A DNA stretch of 64,000 nucleotides, taken from assembly GCA_022419385.1 (NCBI GenBank), contig JAJUBI010000009.1:372001-436000 (forward strand), in the 5' to 3' direction. The stretch's first letter is position 1. Every line of letters starts with the position of its first letter. The position numbers and the translations under genes were made by a program. Source of the DNA: Paraconiothyrium sp. Pb-2020 (taxonomy: Eukaryota > Ascomycota > Dothideomycetes > Pleosporales > Didymosphaeriaceae). Of the stretch, positions 25,783 to 38,418 are shown one piece after another. The notes beneath the pieces were generated by a model. It was not told the origin of the DNA. It worked only from the letters and a program-made list of their open reading frames with translations, and searched no databases.

Positions 25783-27211
25783 TTACCATGCCAGGATTCC
25801 TTGTTCCTCACCCAATACCCCAGGACATTGCGCGCCTTGTAACGCAGCGCAAAATCGCTCCTCTTCGATAAGTCTATCTGTAATCGCAGCCCGGTGGGTG
25901 GCAGGCCATATAGGCTTACCCTCATTCTCCTTCTCCTCCTTCTCTCGGTGGCTGATGAGAAGGCCGCGCACCTTGTCTTGAAACCAAAGTGGGCCCTGGA
26001 ATAGACGTCATTTAGGGATCTGGCTCAGGAAAGGATGAACATACCTTCTCTTTTTCGGGATGCAATTGCCCATTGGTGAAGACACCGCCGCTGAGGTTCC
26101 GCTGTGCGCCATTGCAGAGAACCTTGTCCTCCTGCATGACCGTCTTAAAGTACGCATCGATTGCTTTGAAATCTTCATCGCTGGCATCCCTCTTCCGGTA
26201 GACCTCGTACTCCATTCGGGTCTGTGTTGCTGAGATTGGGACAGCGCGCTGTAGGAAGAAGAAGTGGGGCCTGGTTGCGGCATTGTCAGCTACGGCATGG
26301 AAGAGCGTGATCAACATTGTACCTACGTCACAGTGAATGACGCATTCGGCAAGCAGAACTGGCTTGCTACTTGGTAAGTACCCTCTTCTGGGTCTTTGCT
26401 TGCGTTATAGTGTAGTATGTAGCCCTTCTTTGTGTCGACGTAGTAACTCTGCAGGTCTATGACATTGGCTACGGCTGGGTGACCGGTAAGACAATGATAG
26501 CACTCATTGTAGTTGTCTGCTAAAGTCTTCCAGTTGTATTCGCCGATCATGTGCCATTGATGATCGTATTGGAAATCACGCTTGAGGTCGACGCTGTTCA
26601 GTCGTTTCTGGGTGTCCACACCCTCAAAGTCACTCTTCCACTCGACCTCCGGTATCTCGTTCGCGTCCAAATTCACCCACACGAATCCCATACTGTCCAC
26701 ATGAGTGTGCACTGAGAAGAGGCTATGCTGAGCCTGATCGAATCCCGGAGCAGAAGCGAATTGGGGTGCCTTTGCCAGGTTCCCTTTGAAGCCGTAGGAC
26801 CAGCCATGGTATTTGCACGAGAGAATAGATACGCTGCCGCTCTCTTCGGTCACAACAGGGTACGCTCGATGCCGACAGATGTTGTGGAATCCATTGATGT
26901 TACCCTAAGATTATGCAGACAATTGGTTATCTGGATACCTGGCGCATTGCCAAAGGATTGGGATATGAACCTACCTCGCGATCCTTCACGAGAAAAAAGT
27001 CAAACCCGGCTTCGCGAAAAGAGACATAATCGCCCGATTTGTCAAAGCGTAGACTGTGAGTGACTAGGAGCCATCTCCTGGAGAAGATAGCACGGCGCTC
27101 CAGATCATACAGGGGGCCAGAGTGGTACCACGATGCGGGAAGGGCGCGTTTGACCTCGTCCTGTGATTTTGCTGTTGTTGGTAACGAAGAAGACTTGAAC
27201 AGGTTGAACAT
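25783..27211 (-). CDS. Rieske non-heme iron oxygenase, choline-monooxygenase type
   Basis: Exons: 27211-26975, 26904-26327, 26270-26045 and 25995-25783 (417 aa). The enzyme carries a Rieske 2Fe-2S centre with ligands Cys89, His91 (NICRHRAYP) and Cys109, His112 (LSCKYHGWSYG), and a mononuclear iron site in WKTLADNYNECYHCLTGH, where the Asp/Asn-Tyr-x-Glu-Cys-Tyr-His pattern is typical of the alpha subunit of ring-hydroxylating oxygenases and of choline monooxygenase/glycine betaine demethylases. Such enzymes hydroxylate or N-demethylate using electrons from a partner reductase. The reductase is not in this window. Introns of 70, 56 and 49 nt are clean; the second restores ASFTVTPHFFFLQRAVP. No signal or membrane segment. 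It sits convergent to the Zn2Cys6 gene and near the sarcosine-oxidase-like gene. Confidence 0.9.
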
Positions 27212-29929
27212 TTCAGATTGATACTAGAACGTTGGCCTCAGAATATGGATGTCCGTATTGTGAGCACGAGACCTGATGGTCGCAGAGCTGATAAACCGAC
27301 CACAACCGCACATCAAATCCATATCAGGAGCTTGGGCATCCGCGCAAAGAGCGATAGGCATAACGACACACGGTGAGGTTCCTCCGTAATCAGATAAGGC
27401 CTCGTGGCTGGTGATAAGAGGTTCAAACACAAACACGGAGATGTCCCCCGTGTTTTCCGCTCCGGTACCAACTAGTGGCACACCTCTGCCACATCTTGAT
27501 TGCCTTGGCATTGACTATACCAAGGCTTCCATACGTCACTATATTATTACTGATTAGGAAAGGTAGCGATACATGTGATATGCTCTGAGTTACTTTTGCT
27601 TACCATCCCATTCCGTGTCGGTGTTGTAGGTCTAGTCGCCGACGGGTTTCGATTCTGTGTTCTCTCTCAGACCCAACGCAGTCCTTGAGGAGACATTCCA
27701 CAGCCGTGATGAACAGAATCTATCGATGAATACCTAAAGTTAAAATAACTCACTGTCGAATCACGCAATTGAAGCAATCCACATGACCTAGACGTGCCCT
27801 GAAGTTCTAGCGAACCCTTTTTGGCGAATGTAACCTCAATGAAGATGTGAGGTGTGGCGCTTCGCGGTAAACCTGTCATATCAGATTACGAAAATGGTTG
27901 ACAGGTAGTCGTCCGACACCACAAGCTTTAGTCATGCGGTATAATCCAGCACCCTTCAAGACCGTGACTTCTCGCTTGCCTAAATATATGACACACTATA
28001 TCACAAAGCACGTCTCCATTTGCTAACGTGCGGCTTCGCCGAGGCAACCTACTCGTCCACATTAGGCAGGGATCGGCCGGCCAAATCACAAAAGGTTGAC
28101 AGATGGGTACGTATGCCGTTCTGTAAGAACCTTGTAGACCAGTTTTGAGAGCATGCTTCCCAATAAGCAATCCTAAATAACACATGGGCGTATTGTGCCA
28201 AATTTTCCTTTTGACATAGGGCGGGCGGTGAGTATGCCGGCTCTACAGGGAAACACATTGAAAGAAATAATTTGGAGGCGTGATTGGAAGTGAGCTAGCC
28301 AAAATCTTTACATGCGATGTGATCGGGCTTCTGTATGAGTATCATTGTGTCATATGATACAATCGTACATTTCACCCCGACTAGCCTGCCGCCCGACCTG
28401 CCGCTATCAATCCCCTGACGCACTCTTCGATGCCTATCGCCTCGCGCTTCTTGTTTGACTGTCTGGCCGCGGAGCTGCAGGCTGCAATGACGATAGCAGG
28501 TAGAGTGACGGTCCCACCGATGGGGTACCTTCAACTCGAGGATTTGAGCGGTCGAAGAATTGGGACTTCCGAATGTGTTGGGCCGAGGCTTCTTGGGTTT
28601 TGGCCAAAGTGCAGAGTGAGGTCGTAATGTCGTCGACTGTTGTGTTATCAACGTTGGTATGTGTGTTTAGGCTAGTCCCACCATTTCAACATTTCAAGGT
28701 ACGACGGACCGTAGTCCTCGTTTAGTAGCGCAAAAGCCCCCTTAAGCCATTGTACAGGGTCGCCTGCATGGTATTACTTTACCCTACGTCGATTATGTCG
28801 CACGGGATACCCCGGATCCCGTGTCTGATACCCGTTTAGGAGCATGCAGGAAGGCTGCGTGAGCAACATTCAACGCGTCTCTTTTACCCTGTCTAATATC
28901 TACGCTCAAGGCACTGATACTTTGCATGCTAGAGGCCTTTAGCATACTGCAGCTATAGGACATGGTGGTTTGCTGTTCTTGATGCCTGTAGAACCCAAGT
29001 TCGATGACACGCTGTACAGGGTAACCCAAACTCTGCTGGGCGTCTCTAGTCCACCACCTGAAGGGAGACGAGGCGATTGTTAGTTGGGTCTATCTCCGCC
29101 CAATAAAAGGTACGCTACATTAACAATTCCCGAGTCACGTCTTGGTGATTGGCATGATGGCTTCACCACTGGTAGCATTCGTCCACCGAAACGTCACGTA
29201 CTATTCATTTGCGGAGCTCTGTTAGCATTATACACCTTTGATATTGCCATGTTTAGTATAAGCTGGTTCTGACCAGAATTGACTTCTGGTAGACGTGCCC
29301 ATGAAGATGCTGGTACTTGCGAGCGCTATACAGGTGTAGCGGATGCAGTATGTTCCATATGGAGCTGGAGCGGAGCGCAGGCAGTTGAAGTATGAATAGC
29401 ACAGTGAAAATACATTGACTTGATACTAATCATCGTTATATTCTATCTATATCATCAGATCCTTCTATTTAGGCGCGTTCTTTTCTTGACTTTGATCATC
29501 CGACAGGTTTGGAAACTCTAGAATTACGAATTAGGGGGCAATTTTACAATGCCACACTAACAACCCACTCGAGACATTTATAATGCAGCATTGATACCCG
29601 GAGATACTCTGAAAAAATAGCTAATTCGAAAGGTCTGGTTAGGTATAATTGAGACTTCTGAGCTGATGTGCTATGTCCGGACGCGCAGGTTCTTATGACT
29701 AGAGCATGTACGTAACCGTTGTATACATCCTTTGGCGTCGGGAGAAGGCATCTGTCGTCATGTTTGCCTGCTGCGACACCAGCTTTGTTCCCTCTGTGCG
29801 ATGCGGTTGTATCGGAAGGGCGTCTCCGGCCCGGCCCACATCATGTAACTGCAGGCGTTAGGTTAGCATGAGATCAAGTACAGTCAGCAACTCGAATCGC
29901 ATCCTGCACAGAATCTACTGCTTCTGCTG
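27212..29929. other. 2.7-kb gene-poor stretch
   Basis: Upstream region of the Rieske gene and 3' region of the NACHT gene. I found no supported gene. A near-palindrome (cgggataccccggatcccg) lies near 28800, and short inverted motifs (ttaccctg and cagggtaa) near 28880 and 29015; none is long enough to name an element. Base composition becomes A+T-rich from about 29400 to 29660. Confidence 0.4.
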
Positions 29930-32900
29930 TTAGATACGGTGTGCTTGATCCGTCTTCCTTGGGCCATCATTCTGTACAACTGCTCCTCGCACCACAGAAG
30001 CACAACTAGAACACAAACACACATGATGCGTAGTTGATTTATGATCGAGTAGTTCAAGGTCCTCTTTTGCTCGAAGGATAGCGGCCTTGACCTCCGACGC
30101 GTGAGGCTCGGGCAGAAGACAGTTGCATCCCTCCCGCAAACCAAGAACTCGACCCAATTCTTCTGATACCGGGTTGGCTCCATATTGTAGAGCGAGCAGG
30201 AGTAGATCTTGGTGTGAGTCGTCATAGGCAATGATGCTCCAGCTATGCTTCAGTGCTTTCAATAGTTGCTCCCATATTGTTGAATCATCCCAAGCGTGGT
30301 TTGGGTCCAGGCCATTTTGAAGGAAGATTTCATACAAAACGGGCATTTTAAGTCCACCAGAATAGATTTTGCCTTCGCTGATGTGTCCGAGGAAGAGACG
30401 AAACCATGTCTGCGCTTCGGACTCTGGTTGGCGGTACAACTTCATCAGTATTGATAATTTCATGCCGCTGCGGATGATCAGCAACACAATATCTCGGATA
30501 CAATCTTCAATCTCATATCCGTAGCCCTGTTCGCCAAGTGTGAAAAGAAGTGCAAGCAAAACCTCTTCATCGGGTGTCCATCCATGCTGTAGAAGGGATT
30601 TGAGTCCGCGTAGCCATTCGAGTAACAACATGTCGTGGTCCAAGCCTGATTCATGGACAACTTTCAAGTAGGAGGTGCGCTTATGGATAATGCGAGACCA
30701 CCAGGCACCTTCAGAGTCCGTCGAGGTCGAACCTCCGTGGATAATCATAAGCTCGATCACTTTCCAGTATGCAGTTCGTTGTGGGCTTGACATGGTGTCG
30801 TACTTGTTGTCAAAGACTGTAACGTATCGCTGCCAGAGGCTTGTGCCTTGGAATTCCTTGTGGGGATTTGCTCCTTTCTCGAGCAAAGTCTTGATGACAT
30901 CTATTCTGGGCTCTATAGCACCACCGACCCAGAACCTAGCGCAATCGCATTGATTCAAACTCTTCATGCTATACGAGCGGAGAAGCCCTGTGAACCGTAC
31001 GGCCGAAGAAGGTGGATAGAGACATGTGTGATTCAATACCCAGTCTAGATCTATGGGCAGCTTAGATGAGTTGACTCGATGAGTGATGTAATCATCAAGG
31101 CCGTAGTGTACGGCCGCCCGAAGCAGCAAACTATGGTGCGCCGAGGGGTGCGCTATATTTGGGTAGATCCTTTGCCGGACGAGTTCGATATGATCAATCA
31201 AAAGAAACTTTAAAGCGGCTTGCTCCGGATCCCCAGCGGCGCTTTCAACGAAGTGCATCACATCAGCGAAGTAGCTGAGTTGCATGTTTCTTTGTAAGAA
31301 CTTAATTTCAGCGAGCATTGCACCCACTGCACTTTTCATAGCGTCAAACTCCGCCGGTGCGCGTGATCTCAAAAATAGTTCCATTCTAGGTGTCCCTAAG
31401 AAGTCCCTGAGAGTGCGGTGAAGGAAGTTGACTGTAGCATGGCTAAGATTGGATTCCGAAGTTGGTTCTAGCAAGCCTTTATACCGACCGTTCAGTATCC
31501 AACGCGTTTCAGATGCTCTCTCAGCAATCATGGCAGTAACAAGTTCCGGAGGGCTGAAAGACAGGGTCCAACCAAAGTAGGGATCTTCCTCATCTAGGTA
31601 GGAGTAGTGAATGACCCTCAGGCCTGGAGCAGCAAGCGTAGTAAGGAACGTTCGAGCCATTCTTTCGCTGTAAATAGGTTGTACAGAAGATAGAATATGT
31701 TCGAAAAACACTTCAAGGTCTGTTGGAAACTCTTCAAGCCTTTTCCGTAGGAGACTGATTGGGTCGCGGTTGAAGAATCCATCGCGTAAAGAGTGTACGA
31801 CTAAGTGTACCCATAGGAAGACACCCTGAGCTCTGTTGCTTATCTCTTGAACTATCTCCTCGTAATGCTGTTTCTGAACTGCTTTGTTCAAACTCAATCG
31901 AGGGCTCAGTATGGATCCGCGCGTGAAAACCTCAATATCCTCTCTAGTGTACAGATGAAGCTGGAGCGTTTCGCTGCTTGTCTCGCCAATAGTCTGCTGG
32001 AACTGGTTCCATGGCCGGCTTGAGACGCACATCTTGAAATTAGGTAGCTGAGCAAGATTCTCGATGATTTCTATGACTTTGAAGTGATCTCCATCATACT
32101 CATCAAGACCATCGACATGGAAGTAAAATCTTGCCGCTATCTGTTGTTGTGCTGCCAATCGTTCGAAACTTCTCTCTAGCTCGTTTACCGACCAAGGTCC
32201 GGAAAGGTAAGCACTGGCCTTATTCTCCGCCCAACGCTCAGGGCAGACGATTTTGATCAGTTCGGGGCAGCTATTTAGAATTTTATGGAGGAGCGACTGC
32301 AATAGCCCCTCCAAAGACTTCTGCATGTGAGTACCAGCATTCCAGAAGTAGAAGCTTGCAGAAATTAAGCGAAGAGGTTGAGACCAGAGCTTCAGAAGGG
32401 AAGCTGTTTTGTCGTTGTGCGGTGGATTGAGGAATTCCGTTTTGTGGTTATGCCATGGATCAAGGAATTTCATGAGCTTGGATTTCCCGGAGCCTGTTTT
32501 GTAATCAGCTGACTTCGACGAAATGCATGGTGATAGCTGTTATAGATTGGTGAACCATGATGGCCAAGAGCATTAGGTGCTCAAGCAGTCGATAAATGAA
32601 ATGCTGCATTGTAACCATACGCGTACTTACCTGGTTTTCCAGTGATCCAGTATATTCCCGTGCCGTATTGTAGCCAGGACGCGAATTGCACACTTTCCCG
32701 TGCGTCCTGCGATGTTGAAGAGGCAGCATCAAATATCCAGTCGAAGGTCTGCTCATGTGCGGTTGCAATTGCAGCATGCCTGATGATCATGCTGCTAAAT
32801 TGGAGACTTCTCAGGATGTTGTAGTCTCTGGAATAGTTGTCGTGTCTGGTGTACCAGTCGGTAAAGGCATGCTGAAGCTGTGGCAACTCATCGGACTTGT

Positions 32901-33498
32901 CGAATTGATCTCTGATTGTCTTCATTGCGACCATTACATCTTCGAGCTTGGTAGAGACTGCGGTTTCCAAGTCTTTGTTGCTCGATTGTAAGGCGATCAA
33001 CTCTTCGCGGGCATCATATTGTGAGTTCCTAGATATTGCATCAATCATCAACATGTGTGAAGAGGTTGCATCAGTCATGACTTACTGCATGTCAACGACT
33101 AGGTGGTACTGAATCTCATCTCGTAACGACTCTAACCGAGATTGAAGCCCACTGATCTGGTTTTTCTTCCATACTGTTTCTAGTGCTTGCCTGAACGACC
33201 CCAATCTGGCATGCTTGCTTCTTATCATCCGGATACGTTCTATTGCGCCTTGTAGATCCTCGGCAATATCGCTAGATCTCTCTGCAAGTTTCTTCAGATC
33301 TCCCTTGACATGCGGGGAGTCTCTGAGCCTGATGTAATGTTTGGTAACGTCCTTTGCAATCGCCTCAAGGTCAACATGATCCGCGGTAGAGCCTTCTGCA
33401 CTGTTCCGTATGCTAGAGCTTAGGGAGATCAATCCGCAGCTGAACTGAACGAACTGAATGACGTTCGCGGCCAGGCCGAGGGCAGTAAGAGCCTCCAT
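29930..33498 (-). CDS. NACHT-domain NLR-like protein
   Basis: Exons: 33498-33086, 33028-32631 and 32493-29930 (1124 aa). The N-terminus MEALTALGLAANVIQFVQF is the common fungal STAND N-terminal helix region (Ses/Het-associated type). The Walker A loop GKPGSGKS (residues 268-275) is formed only after splicing the 137-nt second intron. Walker B is FHVDGLDEYDG (about 395), followed by VSSRPW, LWVHLVVHSLRDG and the family segment VNFLHRTLRDFL. The C-terminal half is helical and without an obvious WD or ankyrin consensus, although segments such as LLEKGANPHKEFQG and ALQYGANPVSEE look like degenerate ankyrin units. Fungal NLRs of this kind are signal-gated switches in allorecognition or antibacterial defence; the effector type here is not recognised. 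It is related to the partial gene at the left edge. Confidence 0.88.
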
Positions 33499-34295
33499 TG
33501 AACCTGGCTGCAGTGATCGACCAAGGCTGGAAGACTGAAGACTGTGGACCTTCGAGGAATTAGCGGATTCTAAAGCAAGAGCAGTGACCAAGTATTTAAA
33601 TAAACGGCTGCGTACTCGCCGAGGAGCGATGCGTATGGTGGGTAGACCAAGGCACAGCCCCACCATGTGAAGATGTCCGTGACCGCTGCCTTTTTCCCGA
33701 CAACCAATGGGAGCAGTCGATCTCCAGGGGCCACTTGGCTACATACAGGGGGGCATCGCGAGGCTGACCTGCAGCATCTCATACCATATAAAACATGATT
33801 GAGCTACCGCACCTAAGCGCACTACAGCCATTAACCCTGGGTCGGACTTTGTTCTCCATCGCAGATGTTGGTGCACGTCACCATCTAGAGCGCCGCTGCG
33901 TGCGATGGAGATGCAGATTCTCTTCGAGCGCATGCCCAAGCACAACCGCGCATCACGCATGTCTGTCAGACATCTAAAATAATCAGCGGCGGTTAGTACA
34001 TATTGACTTACGAGTGTACGATCTTAGTGAGATGATTGCTATAAGTGGGTATTTCGGGAACGGAGCGCTTATCGATAGCGCGTGACTGCATATGCCATAG
34101 CCAATACACATACACACGGCTCATATGTTGTATGCTGGTTATAGTTACAATTGCTCAACAGCGTCGCTGGCGAGGATAGAATAACGCCCGCCACAGCAGT
34201 GTTGATGAAGCACAATCTGAGGAACTTGCAACATAAGAAAACAAGGACTGTCCAGATAGTGAGTGAAAAGAAGTGCCGCTGGTTTCAGGTGTTAC
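33499..34295. other. Intergenic, NACHT gene promoter
   Basis: 797 bp between two minus-strand genes. No supported gene. Confidence 0.45.
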
Positions 34296-35900
34296 TCAAG
34301 ATTGCAGACAAACCTTCGCCTTCATCGTAACATGGGCACCGGCTTCGAATTTGGTCCCGTCCATCGTCCCTGTTTTGCTCAGAATAGGCTCGATCACCAT
34401 CTCAACTATTCTGTTCGGAGACACGACGTCAATTTCTTCATCGTCATCATCGTCTTCCATGCTGATCTTGTCGTAAGGCAAGGCATTTGTGGCTCCTGTT
34501 GGGAAATGCAGTTCCCAATGAGCCCGTTGAGTACGTAAGAGACGTGACAACTGGAGCGCTTCCTGATAGATACCAGCAAGTTGCTGTTGTAACGGCACGG
34601 AGCGCGATGATATGGCCCAGGGGTCAAACACCTTCATGACTTCAATCGCAGCTTCCGTGGCTATCTCACCAATGGCCCTCTCTTGCGTGGCTTGTGGTGT
34701 TACAGTTGAGAGAAGATAAGCCGTCAGAGCCTTCCAATCGTGAAATATACGATCCGACGCACCTTCCCGGATCGTAGGATCTATTACATCTTAAGATTGC
34801 TTGACGAAAAATTCAGTGTCTGTACTTACACGCCTCGGAAAGAACGCTTTCGATGTGGTGAAAAGCTTGCGCATCTGTGCTGCGTAGCCAGCTATCTGAG
34901 GAACAGAAGCACCTTTCGACCATCACAAATGAAGTGCACCCTCGAATGAAACGGAGTTTAAACTTTTTGTCCATCTTTTCGCGGCGTTTCTCGTCCCGGA
35001 ATTGGTCGTTCTGGTATTTGTTCATGAAGTGAACAAGATCGGCATGGCTGTTACAAGATGGAACTACACGGTGGTACTCTAACTTGGTCGACTTGAAGTC
35101 AGGCATGCGTTTGGTATCACAAGTGAATTGCCGTGACCACGTGCGTATATCTTGCAAAAGAGCGCCGATCTTCTGGCAGATGGCTGCATCCATCTCCTGC
35201 GGTGCAAATATCATCACACTTGTATCTTTTGCTAATTGTATCTGGTTCGCGGCCTGCTTGACCGATACCACCTGCTGCTGCTCGTGCTGCAACTGGGAAC
35301 GAAGATTTTGAATGATCTCATTGAGCCCATTGTTTTCTAGTGTCCAGTTACTGTTCGCTTGTTCCGTTCTCCGCTGGTGCTGTTGCAGACGTCGATAGTC
35401 CTCTTGGAGTTCATAAAGTTGTTGTTGCTGGCTCTCCAGTTTGCGCTCAAGATCTCGAACTGTCTCCCTCAAATCATCGCGTTCGCCTCGGTAGCGTGCG
35501 GCATCATCATGCAGTTGTTCACCAACTTTCTTTCGCCGCTGATAAGTTAGACTGGTTTGGCAAGTGAGGGAAAAACCTACACCCATGGCAAGAGGTCTCC
35601 CGCCATGCGACTGCTGAATGAATCTTACTTCGGAAGGTTTCGATGGCAACGGCTTCATGGAAAGTGCTTCCTTGTCTGTGTGACCAGAGGCTGCTTCCCA
35701 TCGGTTAGGGCCATAGGTTGCATAATATTTGATGTATCATTCAAATACATACCAGTGTACGAGCTACCCCTCCTAGGAAGAGGTGGTGGTGCTACGCCGG
35801 ATGGGAGCTTGCCGAGGCCATGCGTCGTCTGCGATTCAAAAGACGTCCTCTCGCTATTCTCAGGTACATCATCCTCTGTGTGCCGCATCGTGGTACGCAT
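34296..35900 (-). CDS. Coiled-coil protein of unknown function
   Basis: Exons: 35900-35753, 35675-34830 and 34789-34296 (495 aa). The frame is open further upstream, but 35900 is the first ATG I find in it. A 42-nt in-frame segment within exon 2 (near 35562, gtaggt donor, tctaac branch, atcag acceptor) may also be an intron, giving 481 aa. The N-terminal 60 residues are disordered and proline-rich (SGVAPPPLPRRGSS). A long coiled coil follows (RGERDDLRETVRDLERKLES through NEIIQNLRSQLQHEQQQ), then a globular helical C-terminal half (WSRQFTCDTKRMPDF, REGASDRIFHDWKALTAYLL) and an acidic patch (MEDDDDDEEID). I do not recognise a family. It lies between the NACHT and GTPase genes on the same strand, suggesting but not proving a shared function. 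Confidence 0.72.
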
Positions 35901-36645
35901 CTTGTAGCGGTAGTATCGATGATCTCGACCGGATGCCACTTCCAGTGAAGAATTGTGCTGGAATGGGCCGAAGAATGGGGCACTTAGAAGGTTACTGACC
36001 TTTCAGGTGTGCTGGCGATGGTCATTCCAGCAGCCGCCAATGCAAGGCTATCACACCCGTGTGATAGAGGGCACTTTGATACCCGTCTATAGGCAGTTTC
36101 AGGGGCTAGATCTGGGCTCATGGCTGGGCGCAGGCTGCTTCTCAGCTCCAACTTCGGCGCGTGAATGAAACCGTCTACCCCCGAGACACCTATCCCGGAT
36201 CTGGCGAATGTGGCAAATATGGGCGGTTGGAGACAGTTGCTTTGCTCACCGAGACCTCGTGTTCATGCACAGATTAATTGGTTAGCACGTTCGCATAGGC
36301 GATTGGCAGGGCGCCATAGCGGGGGTTATTATGGAACGGGGCGCTGTGGAGCAGGCTAAGATTACTTTTTGCAAACTGCGAATGCGAACGCTAAATTTGT
36401 CAGCCAAGAAGCTTTCGCTTTTCTGGGAGGCTGCAGTAGCGGGTACTATCATCAAATCCAGTGCTCAAGACCATGCCTGTGTTCAGATTTGCCAATGCCA
36501 CTGAGGTTCAAATGACACCGCATTCAGAACTCTTATGCAGTTGTTACAGTATACAGCAATTGATGTTCCTTGAAACCCACTAAAAGTAGTCAACAGGATA
36601 TAGGTACAAAGCAATGGGGTAATTATACATCACTGATAGTTTCAA
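35901..36645. other. Intergenic, no gene seen
   Basis: 745 bp including the promoter of the coiled-coil gene and the 3' side of the GTPase gene. Confidence 0.45.
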
Positions 36646-37732
36646 TTACAAAGCTAGCAAATCCGTGAAAGACGACATGTCGAACTCAGAGTTGGTGTCT
36701 TGGAACCACGACACTAGGAGTGGCAAGACGCCCGTTGGTATGCCCGCTAGTCCTGCAAGGATACCAATTGCTTGGGGTAAAAAACCAAGTACCTTTCGCG
36801 TACGCGATTTCTTCTGCTTGATCTGCTGATCAATCTCCTGATTGACAGGGCGTTGCAACTGTTCTTTCTCTTTGCGAACAGCCGCTAGCCTTGCTTGGTC
36901 TCCCTCCCAGTCCTTCTGAATTTGTCGCTCCATCCTCCGGTCCTTCTCCTGCAAGTCTTGCTTCAAGCGCTCCAAGTCCGCCATCTGTTGTTCGTATCTT
37001 GCCTTGAGCTGGTCTAAGTTATGCTCTACGTATGCTCCAGCACTTGTTTGGTCTAGTGTCTTCCCCTCCTGAACAAGCTCTCGCTGCAGTTCAAGTACCA
37101 CCGGCTCACTACTAAGCAACTGGCTAAGCAGGGTAACGGCTGAGCCTCGATCACCGTGGAAGCGGCTCATCTTCGATCCATGTCCTAACATATACGCCCA
37201 GAATTCCTCGCGCAGCTGTTGCTCCCGGTTTGAACCAAGCGCGTCATCATGCCCATCCCAGCGCGTGGTAGCAAGTAGGACATTCTTCAGCGCATCAATG
37301 CCGCATATCTTCTTGCAAATCTCGAAGGTCTTGATAGAGGCTCCGGTATAGCGGATATCTGTGATTCGGTGAAGGTAGACGATGCCCTTCAACTTAACCC
37401 CCAATTTGTATTGAGCTGCGAGCACATCTGCAATCTCGTTGAGGATCTCTGCATCGGTTCGTACAGGATCATCAAATCCCGGAGTATCCACAAGTAGGAC
37501 CTTGCTAGCCCCAACTTCAGCGGGTACAAGTTGGCAGGTTTGCGTGCCTGAATGTTTCAGTTGCATACCAGGTATCTAGCTGGGACGGATACTAACATGC
37601 GTTGAGCGTGTGCCCTTCTTGGACTGCATCTTGTCCCGCTAGCTGGTTAATGAAATAACTTTTCCCAGCGCCGGTCACCCCCATGACAACGATCATGCTT
37701 GGGACATCATTGCTACCGTCGCTGTCGGCCAT
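36646..37732 (-). CDS. AIG1/GIMAP-like GTPase with coiled coil and hydrophobic tail
   Basis: Exons: 37732-37597 and 37547-36646 (345 aa). The P-loop GVTGAGKS is at residues 18-25 and G3 DTPG at 66-69 (VLLVDTPGFDDP); TTRWD takes the place of the T/NKxD specificity motif. The order G1 with short spacing, DTPGFDD and the IVYLHRITD strand matches fungal relatives of AIG1/GIMAP and septin-like TRAFAC GTPases. After the G domain a long charged coiled coil (about residues 195-290) leads to a hydrophobic stretch (LGFLPQAIGILAGLAGIPTG) that could insert in or bend at a membrane, and a short tail. Such GTPases assemble on membranes in plant and animal immunity; the fungal role is unknown. The gene is divergent from the Hsp70-like gene, with a duplicated promoter segment between them. 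Confidence 0.82.
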
Positions 37733-38418
37733 CGTGGTAATCGAGATGATAGATCTTTGTGGTATGTACTGCCAGAATGCAGGTATAGTGGAATATATTC
37801 GTTGTTGTGCACTCGGAAGTTGATCAGGCTGAGCTGGACTTGTTGGTGGTACAGCGCGCTAACCCATGAGCGTGGCGTTCGATCCAGAATTCCAAAAGCA
37901 ATATGCACTCGGAACTTGATCAGGCTGAGCTGGACTTGTTGGTGGTACAGCGCGCTAACCCATGAGCGTGGCGTTCGATCCAGAATTCCAAAAGCAATAT
38001 GCACCCGGTCGTAAGTTCAGCTCTCACAGCCACCACATGCAGGATCCCCGAGTTTAGAGTCCGAATTGTGTCGATCAGCATGGTTTTTGACATAATTAGT
38101 GGTTCCAATGCGTGGCAGCAACCACAGTTCAGGTGCATGCAGCTGTTAAATTTGCGAACCGCTGTCTACAGCCTACCTTCTAGATACAGCCCTTGAGTAG
38201 CCAGACTACTCGCTGCCCTCAAGATCTCGATCCGGACAAGCCCAACAGAACTATTGATAGAAAGGCTGGGGCAAGACTGTGTGCCTCCCATCTAGAGCCT
38301 TCGTAAGGTACCCAGGCTTTAGCCGATCATCTCTTCTCATCACTTTGGGCTCGGACTTGAGCATCTCTGTCTTGTCTGCAAAGCTACACAATTTTCAATA
38401 GCCTCTGACAGCACATCA
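37733..38418. promoter_or_regulatory. Shared promoter of GTPase and Hsp70-like genes
   Basis: 686 bp between divergent starts. Nearly a third is taken by a 96-bp tandem duplication. Any control elements in the unit would be present twice. Confidence 0.55.
37808..37999. repeat. 96-bp perfect-length tandem duplication
   Basis: Two adjacent copies (37808-37903 and 37904-37999), with tgcac at the start of each unit and at the end of the second. By eye they differ at one base early in the unit (ggaagttgatc versus ggaacttgatc). The near identity indicates a recent duplication. Confidence 0.92.

Noticed and set aside
28751..29030. Possible small inverted-repeat element (tacagggt and ttaccctg motifs, GC-rich near-palindrome)
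   Set aside because: Matching arms are only about 8 bases, with no target-site duplication visible.
29084..29272. 62-codon frame with a hydrophobic C-terminus
   Set aside because: It begins at TTG rather than ATG and has no promoter or family support.
27212..29929. tRNA genes or CRISPR-like arrays
   Set aside because: I looked for B-box-like GGTTCGA sequences and spaced repeats across the window; matches fell inside coding sequence or lacked a partner A box. Arrays are not expected in a fungus.
34254..34295. Extra 3' exon of the coiled-coil gene after a gtttgt donor
   Set aside because: The intron would be about 38 nt and the following open sequence looks random, so the stop at 34296 was kept.
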